Below, one piece after another: positions 1 to 7,253 of a stretch of DNA of 64,000 bases. The stretch comes from Bacteroidales bacterium UBA1189 (lineage in GTDB: Bacteria; Bacteroidota; Bacteroidia; Bacteroidales; Bacteroidaceae): positions 4,252 through 68,251 of the forward strand of contig DBYJ01000010.1 of assembly GCA_002309805.1 (NCBI GenBank), in the 5' to 3' direction. The position numbers and the translations under genes were made by a program. Within the stretch, counting starts at the first letter, position 1, and each line of letters starts with the position of its first letter. Below the pieces are notes generated by a model that was not told the DNA's origin, did not search any database, and saw only the letters and a list, made by a program, of their open reading frames with translations.

Positions 1-932
1 TCCTCGGCGCCCTCGCCGAACAGGTGGAGAACATGATTTGCGCCAGTGCCGACCTCAGCAACTCCGACAAAACCGACGGATTCCTCAAGAAGACCCACGC
101 CTTCAAGCGCGACGACTTCAGCGGCGCCTTCTTTCAGGCTGGCGTGGCTGAGCTCACCATGGCCTGCTGCTGCATCGGCATGGCCCTCCATGGCGGCGTC
201 ATCCCCGCCTGTGGCACCTTCTTCGTCTTTTCCGATTACATGAAGCCCGCCGTCCGCATGGCAGCCCTCATGGAACTGCCCGTCAAGTTCATATGGACCC
301 ACGACGCCTTCCGTGTCGGCGAGGATGGCCCCACGCACGAGCCCGTCGAACAGGAAGCCCAAATCCGCCTTATGGAAAAGCTCCACAACCACAGCGGACA
401 TCCCTCCATGCTAGTGCTCCGTCCTGCTGATGCCGAGGAGACCACAGTTTGCTGGCGACTGGCAATGGAGAACACCTCCACGCCTACAGCCCTTGTGCTC
501 AGCCGCCAAAACATCACAAACCTCCCCGCAGGCAACAACTACAGCCAAGCCGCACGCGGCGCCTACATCGTTGAGGGCAGCGAAGCCAACCCCGATGTCA
601 TCCTCCTTGCCAGCGGCTCCGAAGTCAGCACGCTTGTCAGCGGTGCTCCCCTGCTCCGTGCCGACGGTCTGAAGGTGCGCATCGTCAGCGTCCCCTCCGA
701 AGGCCTCTTCCGTTGCCAGCCGAAGGACTACCAGCAGAGTGTCCTGCCCGCAGGCGTCAAGAAGTTCGGTCTCACCGCTGGTCTTCCCGTCACCCTCGAA
801 GGACTTGTCGGTGCCGACGGAAACGTCTGGGGTCTCACCAGCTTTGGTTTCTCCGCCCCCTACAAGGTGCTCGACGAGAAACTCGGCTTCACTGCCCAAA
901 ACGTTTACGATCAGGTGAAGAAACTCTTCTAA
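1..932 (+). CDS. tkt: Transketolase, C-terminal part (5' end outside window)
   Basis: Transketolase moves two-carbon ketol units between sugar phosphates in the non-oxidative pentose phosphate pathway, using thiamine diphosphate. The open frame runs in from the left edge (codons begin at position 3), so only the pyrimidine-binding and C-terminal domains are seen. Family motifs visible are ASADLSNSDKT, the GVAELTM segment with its conserved Glu, FFVFSDYMKPAVRMAAL, THDAFRVGEDGPTHEPVEQ and LSRQNI. A short insertion follows RLMEKLHNHSGHPS compared with the E. coli type. The GTG near position 24 is internal to the protein and not a real start. It is followed by a hairpin at 959-990. Confidence 0.95.
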   Translation, partial: LGALAEQVENMICASADLSNSDKTDGFLKKTHAFKRDDFSGAFFQAGVAELTMACCCIGMALHGGVIPACGTFFVFSDYMKPAVRMAALMELPVKFIWTHDAFRVGEDGPTHEPVEQEAQIRLMEKLHNHSGHPSMLVLRPADAEETTVCWRLAMENTSTPTALVLSRQNITNLPAGNNYSQAARGAYIVEGSEANPDVILLASGSEVSTLVSGAPLLRADGLKVRIVSVPSEGLFRCQPKDYQQSVLPAGVKKFGLTAGLPVTLEGLVGADGNVWGLTSFGFSAPYKVLDEKLGFTAQNVYDQVKKLF

Positions 933-958
933 CCCCAGCCGCACAATCCCTCTACAGC

Positions 959-990
959 AAAACGTGCCGTCCATCCAGACGACACGTTTT
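959..990 (+). terminator. Terminator-like hairpin after tkt
   Basis: AAAACGTG (959-966) pairs with CACGTTTT (983-990). After one mismatch the stem continues with CGTC/GACG around a six-base loop. It lies 27 bases after the tkt stop codon and ends in a T run, as expected of an intrinsic terminator. Confidence 0.6.
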
Positions 991-1102
991 CTTATTTCCA
1001 AAAGACGATAATCCGTTTCGTTAAAAAAATGACGTTTTATTACTGAGATATTAAGATATAGCCACAAAGAAGGGAAACGGGTGCGGCAAGGGCATCGTCA
1101 AA

Positions 1103-1164
1103 AGGGGGGACTGTTCCCACAGAAGGGGGCGCTGTACTGACAGAAGGGGGCGTTATTTCCACAG
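1103..1164. repeat. Three-unit array with exact 21-nt period
   Basis: AGGGGG begins at 1103, 1124 and 1145, and the matching end of the unit ([CG]ACAG) begins at 1118, 1139 and 1160, so both edges keep a 21-nt step. About eight to nine bases inside each unit differ. It lies in the gap between convergent genes. A 16-bp perfect palindrome (TTCTGCGC/GCGCAGAA, 1172-1187) follows it. Two other 21-nt arrays occur in this window. Confidence 0.7.
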
Positions 1165-1213
1165 CCCCTTGTTCTGCGCGCGCAGAATCAAACGCTGGCA
1201 AAATAGGACGAAC

Positions 1214-1250
1214 AATCGAGGGGAGGAAGCTGCGCTTCCTCCCCTCGATT
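1214..1250. terminator. Strong bidirectional hairpin between convergent genes
   Basis: A perfect 17-bp stem (1214-1230 with 1234-1250) closes a three-base TGC loop. It sits between the plus-strand transketolase and the minus-strand small peptide gene, so a two-way terminator is the simplest reading. The rest of the 933-1271 gap holds the tkt terminator and the 21-nt array; no other gene is seen. Confidence 0.6.
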
Positions 1251-1271
1251 TACACTCAGGATGTGGGACGA

Positions 1272-1412
1272 TTACCACCCAGCATCCCAGCGACGGCGAT
1301 TGGACAACTGGCCAGAGTCCGTCTCCTCGTTGTTAAGGCCAGGACTTGCTGCTATTATTTGTTCAATGTGAACTTCCTGCACTTCAATCGTGGGCTGAAT
1401 ATATTTTTTCAT
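1272..1412 (-). CDS. 46-residue peptide, Bacteroidales small-ORF type
   Basis: The frame starts at ATG (1412-1410) with MKKYIQPTIEVQEV, passes an IIAASPGLNNEE segment and stops at TAA (1272-1274). Short Bacteroidales proteins beginning MKK-Y-x-x-P-x-x-E-V with a small-residue ASP or AGS motif near residue 20 are a recurring, uncharacterised type, and this one fits by eye. It lies 45 nt downstream of the 1768-residue secreted protein on the same strand and may share its transcript. No typical signal peptide or membrane helix is visible. Function unknown; a spurious frame cannot be excluded, but the N-terminal pattern argues for a real gene. Confidence 0.65.
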   Translation of the reverse strand: MKKYIQPTIEVQEVHIEQIIAASPGLNNEETDSGQLSNRRRWDAGW

Positions 1413-1457
1413 CGTTGTATCTGATTTAATGCGTTAAACATCTGAACTGACAATCTC

Positions 1458-4400
1458 TTACTTCACCATGACCTTCTTTCCGTTCACGATATAGATGCCA
1501 CGAGTGACGCTCGTTACACGGCGGCCCGTCAAGTCGTAGATGACGGCATTCTCTTCCATAGCCTTGACAGCCTCCACCATTGTGGCATCGTCCAGACGGA
1601 AGCCGATGGCTTCTGGAGCGCCCTTAAAGTGCAGCTCAAGCACAGCCTTATAGGGCTCACAATGCGCCGATGTGCCTCCCGTACCCTTCTGCCAGTAGAA
1701 GCCGATACCCTTCGATTCATCGTTGGCAAGAATGTAGCAGTACGTGCCACCTAGTTCATCACCTTCGAAGGTCGCTCCTTCTGTTGTACCGACAAGACAG
1801 TTCCCTTCAGGGACATGTAACTTCAACCCATCATTCTTGACAAACTTCACCATTCCTGCATCGCCCTTAAGCAGCACACCTGTGCTGGCCGGGACACCAT
1901 CTTCGATTTCTTCCTTCTCCAAAACACTGTCATCGACACCTGTAACGGCATAGGCAGTCACGCCTTCGGGTGTTTCAGCTGTGAACGGCAGGCAGAGCGT
2001 TGCCCAGCCAGCATCGGTGATGGTCTTGTAGAACGACTCAGGCTCGCTGCTTTCGTCGCCATCCCTCACGTAGAGATAGACATCCTGCTGACCAGAACCA
2101 TAGCAAGCGAACAAAGCATTACTACCACTACTATTAAAGCGCATTAAATTGCGTTCTTTATCACCCTGTGCCTTTATAGTTGCAGAACCATTTGTACCAA
2201 AGCTGATGGTCCACTTAGCGTTGTCATCGGGCAATACTTCAGCATTCGTAGTTTTCAAATAATTTTTATCACTACTTGCAGCATAGAGATAACCTGTAGA
2301 GGCTTCGTTTTCGTCATAGAAGACATAGCCAGCAGAGCATCCAGAGACGACAAACTCATAAACCTCAGCTTCAGGATCGACGCGGACGCCATCATCACCG
2401 CTCTGTCTGACAGCCACTGCTGCGCGGTTATTACCCTTATCTTTGCCCATTGCATAGAATTCGGTATCGTTCTTACCGACGACGATGTAGTGCTTGCCTG
2501 GATTGATAGACGTTGCCAAAGTGTAGAGCGTGGACACATCCTCTTTTGCCGAAGCATAGATATAAACGTCATCATTAGGCATTTCGAACGAATAGCGGTT
2601 CAGGCTGATGTAAGTTGTTTCAACATCAACTTCACCTACTGTGGTGACGAAGAGTTCATCAAGAATATAGCCCGCTGCAGGGTCAACAGTCAGATAGACG
2701 GTTATTCCTTCATACAACTCATCGCCTTCTTCTATAGCGAAGATACCATCATCGGCTGTAACCGAAATGTTCGTCATCTTATCGAAAGAAATGGTGTATG
2801 TCGGGATTTCAACATACTTTGCCAAAGTAATATTGCCCAAGGCGACATTGCCGTTCTTCTTTTCCGTATAGATCCACTTTATATACCTCACGTCAGCATC
2901 CAAGGTCATAAACTGTTCCGACTGAGTAGCACCAAGCTCCGTATATGTTTCCAATGTACTGAAGGTCACACCGTCGGCCGAAGTCTGCACCGTGAACGTA
3001 CCTTCTGAGAAGCCATTGCCCTTGATGTCATAACTGAGCACTCCAGGACGTTCGTCGAATTGCAGAAGAAGATAATCACCCGTAGTATCAAAGCCCATCT
3101 TAGGTGAGCTGGAATAAGTCTTCACACCCAATCCTTCTTGCGCCAAGCCATCGGGCAAGTTTCCAGTTCCATCTCCGTCATATACAAACGGCAACGTGGC
3201 AACCGAGGGAGCCTCGTACTTAGCCTGATTGATGGTGACGACGTTGGAGCTGAATACGTCTGCACCAACACTGGCAAAGACCCTCAAATAGGCTGTGCGG
3301 TCTGCATAATCGTTGTCTTCATAATATAGCATCACTGATTCTGCGTCAGCAGAGGCTTCAATCCAATCGTAAGTGGTTGCGGTATTCCCCTCGGCATCTT
3401 CGTAGAACGTCACGCCAACCCCATCGAAGTTATCCAGATTCTCTATGCTCACAGAAAGCCCAAACTCTCCTGCCAAACCAGGGACATTAATCGTCACCGG
3501 AGTGACGGTTATGGAAGGCTCTGCACTAACTATCTCCTCAATGTCATCCGTTGAGTGAGGGGCGATTTCTTTGGTGTCATTAAACAGAACAAACACACCA
3601 GTAACGTTATACTGCTTCCCGCTCTCTAAATCAGGAAGAGTGATGAACAAATTATAGGGTTTAAGCGTATTCCCATCGCCATCCACAAAGTTAGTTCCAT
3701 CATAAGTCACATTTTCAATCGTTACCACAGCACCAGTGTTCACTCCGCTGAGGTCTGCAATCGTCGTTTCGAAAGGAGGAATCAGACCTTCTTTTTCTAC
3801 AGACAAATCTCCTGTTATTTCAGTAAGTTCTGCGGAACCCTTATACAACTGGACTTTGCACGGAACGGTTCCTGAAAGCAGGTCGCCTACTTCAAAGCCA
3901 TGATCCGCCTGATAGATGATGAATCCCTTTTCGCCATCGGTAACGTAGGCATTCTTGCCTTTGACTCCTGACACATACCATGAGTTAAAGGTTACGAAGC
4001 AATCCGTTGCGGTAGTTCCCACTTCCGTAGCCTTTGCAAAAATGGCCTCTATGGTGGTCATAGGCGTCTCTATAGTAAAGGTGGCGGTTGCATCGTTGCT
4101 ATAATCATCACCGACGTAGGCATAAGCCACTAAGGTTGTTGACTCCGAGATGGTAATCGGGCCTGTATATGGAGAAGAAAGAGAAACACCTCCTTCACCA
4201 TTTTCGAAGTAATATTCAATCGTAGCACCTGGGGTATCACATGCTATCGCTACTTCCACAGATTCCACGAAGGTTCCGCCATCAGGGTCAAACGTCGGCG
4301 TGGCGACGGTGCTGTACTTCGTCAGATTGATGTTGCCCAAGGCGACATTGCCAGACGCTTTCTCCGTATAAACCCACTTGATGTATCTCACGTCTGAAGC

Positions 4401-6764
4401 CAAATCGAATTCTTCATTCTGAATATCGTCAAGCTCCGTGTAGGATTCCAAGTCGGTGAAGGTAACGCCGTCAGTCGAGGTCTGCACCGTGAACGTACCG
4501 CCAGAAAAGTCATTTCCCTTCACGTTGAAGGAAAGCGTTCCGGGAGTTTCATTGAAATACAAAAGCAGATAATCACCCGTGCCATCAAACTTCATTGCAG
4601 GTGAGGAACTGTATTTACCGAGCCCTTCTTGTACCAAGCCATCGGGCAGGGTTCCAGTTCCATCTCCGTCATAGGCAAACGGCAACTCAGCAGCCGCGAG
4701 TTTCACGATGGTAAAGGTGGTGGAAGCATCGTTGCTATAATCATCACCGATGTGGGCATAAGCCACTAAGGTTTTTGACTCCGATATGGTAATCGGGCCT
4801 GTATATGGAGAAGAAAGAGAAACACCTCCTTCACCATTTTCGAAGGAATATTCAATCGTGACACCTGGGGTCTCACATTCTATCGTCACCTCTACAGGTC
4901 CAAAGAAAGTTCCACCGTCAGGAGTAATTGTCGGCGTAGCGATGGTGGTATACCTCTCTAAATAAATATTGCCCAAGGCAACATTGCCAGAAACCTTCTC
5001 CGTATAAACCCATTTGATGTACCTCACGTCTGAAGCTAAATCAGTAATTTCCTCCGAAAGAACATTATTACCAAACTCCGTGTAAGTTTTCAAATCGGTG
5101 AAGGTAACACCATCAGCCGAGGTCTGCACCTTGAACGTGCCACTCCATGGACTACTTCCAGGATTTCCCTTCACGTCGAAGAAGAGCTTTCCGGGAGCCT
5201 CATCGAAATGCAGAAGCACGTAGTCGCCCGTGCCATCAAACTTCAGATAAGGTGAATTACTATAATTCGTACCCAATCCTTCCTGAGTCAAGCCATCCGT
5301 ATTGGCAATATCATCGCGACCGCCATCGAACTCAAACGGCAACACGGCAGCCGCAGGGACATCGATGGTAAAGGTGGCGGTGGCAATAGTGCTATAGTTT
5401 TCCTCATCGATGTAAGCAACAGCCTTTAAGGTTGTCGTCTCCGAAATGGTGATCGGCCCTGTATATATAATAGGTGTAACCAAATCTCCCTCACCATTAT
5501 CGAGGACATATTCAATCGTGACATCTGGGGTCTCACATGCTATCGTAACCTCTACAGGTCCATAGAAAGTTCCGCCGTCAGGAGTGATTGTCGGCGTGGC
5601 AACAGTATTGCGGGAATAATCTACGCGCTGGTTGTCTTGTGCAAATTCATAGGTATCACCATGTTTCTGAAGATTTCCGAAGACCACCACGTAATCACCT
5701 ACCTGGACATCGTTTTCCGATGTGAATGAGGCGCCATCCTTATCCTTGCCACGATAGGCCTGCAATTGGGCGGAAGTTGTCGTTCCATCGGCAGAGATAT
5801 TGTATGTAATATTGCCAAACTCCGAACTAAATGGAGTAACGATTTCAGAGACAATACCCCAGGCATACACTTCCTCCACTCCCGTACCAGCATCGATGTG
5901 AGCACGCGCGTCGGCAACGGCATAGGGGTCATCGACAGTTCCGGCAGCCGAATTCTTATAGATGACATAAGTGGCCTCTGCTACTTCGCTGTCGTCCATG
6001 CCAGTCTTTACGGCAATAGCCTTCAGAGTCGTTGTTTCGGAAACAACAATTCCAGCGCTATTATACAATGTACTGCTGGTTGTAGGGTCAGAGCCATTGA
6101 GGGTGAAGTAGATGGATGCACCCGCTGTTGCGCAACTAATCTCAATTATCTGGGTCCCGAAATACGTTCCAGCGTCTTTACTGAAAGTAGGAGTCGCAAC
6201 AGCATTAGCATTTGGCACAAATTTATAGAATTCGAATGTTTGACCGGCAATATTACCTGTAGTATTATCGTAACACCGCCAATCCTGATTATTATATACT
6301 CCGAGGTATCTAGCTGTCGTAATGGTTGAACCGTTACTACTACTTTCTACATTATTTTTTAAATAACCATCTTCATTTACGGTGAATACTTTATTCGAAC
6401 CGGTTCCAACGCGAACTCCATTATTAGAGTTAGTACAATATAACCATTTAGTGGTTGAGCCGTTCACTAAAAATGTGTACCTTCCTGAAGAATTACTTTC
6501 TAAATTCCATTTAATTCTATCTTCCACATTACTCGTTATTATGCCTTCTGTCATCGTAACACTTACTGCTGAAGGAGGATTCTGAGTTCCACCATCGTTA
6601 GACATAGCATAGTAATCTGTTCCTTTTTTTGCAACAATGACGAAAATGTCATCAGCCGTCAAGTCGTTAATATCGACTTTTTCCCATGTCTGCCCCCACA
6701 CACTTCCGCTTATCAGCACCAGGGCGAGTGCCAATAAGGATTTCAAAAGTACACTTTTTCGCAT
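1458..6764 (-). CDS. Large secreted repeat protein with chitobiase-C-like repeats and T9SS-like tail
   Basis: 1768 residues with an N-terminal signal peptide (about 1-25). A beta-rich segment follows (about 26-185) and has a relative near residues 1400-1550. Four chitobiase/hexosaminidase C-terminal-like modules start near residues 188, 388, 609 and 820 (pattern ATPT-x(3)-DGGTF). Three modules of about 110 residues beginning F-x-YDGDGTG or similar and ending VRYIKWVYTEK sit near 473, 695 and 1190. Two OB-fold-like segments lie near 280-385 and 905-1080. The last 30 residues (VIYDLTGRRV ... GIYIVNGKKVMVK) resemble a type IX secretion sorting tail. Likely a cell-surface or secreted adhesin-like or glycan-binding protein; no catalytic domain recognised. 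The exact role is unknown. Confidence 0.8.
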   Translation of the reverse strand: MRKSVLLKSLLALALVLISGSVWGQTWEKVDINDLTADDIFVIVAKKGTDYYAMSNDGGTQNPPSAVSVTMTEGIITSNVEDRIKWNLESNSSGRYTFLVNGSTTKWLYCTNSNNGVRVGTGSNKVFTVNEDGYLKNNVESSSNGSTITTARYLGVYNNQDWRCYDNTTGNIAGQTFEFYKFVPNANAVATPTFSKDAGTYFGTQIIEISCATAGASIYFTLNGSDPTTSSTLYNSAGIVVSETTTLKAIAVKTGMDDSEVAEATYVIYKNSAAGTVDDPYAVADARAHIDAGTGVEEVYAWGIVSEIVTPFSSEFGNITYNISADGTTTSAQLQAYRGKDKDGASFTSENDVQVGDYVVVFGNLQKHGDTYEFAQDNQRVDYSRNTVATPTITPDGGTFYGPVEVTIACETPDVTIEYVLDNGEGDLVTPIIYTGPITISETTTLKAVAYIDEENYSTIATATFTIDVPAAAVLPFEFDGGRDDIANTDGLTQEGLGTNYSNSPYLKFDGTGDYVLLHFDEAPGKLFFDVKGNPGSSPWSGTFKVQTSADGVTFTDLKTYTEFGNNVLSEEITDLASDVRYIKWVYTEKVSGNVALGNIYLERYTTIATPTITPDGGTFFGPVEVTIECETPGVTIEYSFENGEGGVSLSSPYTGPITISESKTLVAYAHIGDDYSNDASTTFTIVKLAAAELPFAYDGDGTGTLPDGLVQEGLGKYSSSPAMKFDGTGDYLLLYFNETPGTLSFNVKGNDFSGGTFTVQTSTDGVTFTDLESYTELDDIQNEEFDLASDVRYIKWVYTEKASGNVALGNINLTKYSTVATPTFDPDGGTFVESVEVAIACDTPGATIEYYFENGEGGVSLSSPYTGPITISESTTLVAYAYVGDDYSNDATATFTIETPMTTIEAIFAKATEVGTTATDCFVTFNSWYVSGVKGKNAYVTDGEKGFIIYQADHGFEVGDLLSGTVPCKVQLYKGSAELTEITGDLSVEKEGLIPPFETTIADLSGVNTGAVVTIENVTYDGTNFVDGDGNTLKPYNLFITLPDLESGKQYNVTGVFVLFNDTKEIAPHSTDDIEEIVSAEPSITVTPVTINVPGLAGEFGLSVSIENLDNFDGVGVTFYEDAEGNTATTYDWIEASADAESVMLYYEDNDYADRTAYLRVFASVGADVFSSNVVTINQAKYEAPSVATLPFVYDGDGTGNLPDGLAQEGLGVKTYSSSPKMGFDTTGDYLLLQFDERPGVLSYDIKGNGFSEGTFTVQTSADGVTFSTLETYTELGATQSEQFMTLDADVRYIKWIYTEKKNGNVALGNITLAKYVEIPTYTISFDKMTNISVTADDGIFAIEEGDELYEGITVYLTVDPAAGYILDELFVTTVGEVDVETTYISLNRYSFEMPNDDVYIYASAKEDVSTLYTLATSINPGKHYIVVGKNDTEFYAMGKDKGNNRAAVAVRQSGDDGVRVDPEAEVYEFVVSGCSAGYVFYDENEASTGYLYAASSDKNYLKTTNAEVLPDDNAKWTISFGTNGSATIKAQGDKERNLMRFNSSGSNALFACYGSGQQDVYLYVRDGDESSEPESFYKTITDAGWATLCLPFTAETPEGVTAYAVTGVDDSVLEKEEIEDGVPASTGVLLKGDAGMVKFVKNDGLKLHVPEGNCLVGTTEGATFEGDELGGTYCYILANDESKGIGFYWQKGTGGTSAHCEPYKAVLELHFKGAPEAIGFRLDDATMVEAVKAMEENAVIYDLTGRRVTSVTRGIYIVNGKKVMVK
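2815..5610. repeat. Near-identical DNA repeats inside the large secreted protein gene
   Basis: Long stretches recur almost unchanged. The block around 4130-4215 is nearly repeated around 4765-4850, and a diverged copy lies around 5430-5520. The segment coding for the VRYIKWVYTEK region recurs near 2860-2890, 4360-4390 and 5000-5030. The copies are close enough at the DNA level to recombine and change the number of modules. Confidence 0.65.
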
Positions 6765-6812
6765 AACGATTAGATTTTATAAGAGTTATTAAAAATGGTA
6801 TTCTATTTGGCC

Positions 6813-6843
6813 CAAATTTACAAAAGCCTTAGGAACGGTACAA
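6813..6843 (-). promoter_or_regulatory. Bacteroidetes-type promoter for the 1768-residue protein
   Basis: On the minus strand TTG (6843-6841) is followed after exactly 20 nt by TAAATTTG (6820-6813), matching the Bacteroidetes -33/-7 consensus. The start codon is about 49 nt downstream of the -7 box. Confidence 0.65.
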
Positions 6844-6937
6844 GCATTTTTGGAAAAAAATGCCGCCATTGTGGATAACTTTTTTCCACCCCTTTTCCAA
6901 TATCTTTTTATATATGCTTTGTTCGTTTTTTACAATG

Positions 6938-7085
6938 TTTGATGTCTTTTATAAACAACGCCCACGTTTATATAAACAGGGGCCGCGTTTATAGACAAAA
7001 TAGGCGAATTAAGAAATAGAATAGGCGAATAAAAAAATAGCGTAGGGGAATAATTTGCCAGAGCAGGGGAATAATTTCGTAACGC
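6938..7085. repeat. Seven-unit drifting array with exact 21-nt period
   Basis: CGTTTATA recurs at 6965 and 6986; TAGGCGAAT at 7001 and 7022, changing to TAGGGGAAT at 7043 and CAGGGGAAT at 7064; AGGGGAATAATTT at 7044 and 7065. Each step is 21 nt. Adjacent units resemble each other, while distant ones have drifted apart. It occupies most of the non-coding gap 6765-7253, which otherwise holds the upstream promoter and a terminator. Confidence 0.7.
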
Positions 7086-7118
7086 AGGCAGAAAAAAGAG
7101 GAAGCTAACCTCTCAGAA

Positions 7119-7149
7119 TAAAAAAACTGCTGTCCGCAGACAGCAGTTT
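7119..7149 (-). terminator. Intrinsic terminator after the 948-residue protein gene
   Basis: An 11-bp perfect stem (7124-7134 with 7139-7149) has the four-base loop CGCA. Read on the minus strand it is followed by a run of T, and it lies about 105 nt past the stop codon of the gene at 7254-10100. Confidence 0.75.
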
Positions 7150-7253
7150 ACATTTTTACTATTTGCGGACAGCACGAAGGGAGGGAGGGAGGAATGAATA
7201 ATGAATAGGTGATTATTAGGCCGTATTCAATTTTTTATTCCTCCGAGTTAACG

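Noticed and set aside
411..1067. Long minus-strand open frame over the tkt 3' end (218 codons)
   Set aside because: It lies opposite the clearly conserved transketolase frame and into the terminator; composition reflects the GC-rich codon pattern of tkt, and no family is recognised.
6938..7085. CRISPR array
   Set aside because: Units are only 21 nt with no constant repeat longer than about 13 nt and no separate spacers; no cas genes are in the window.
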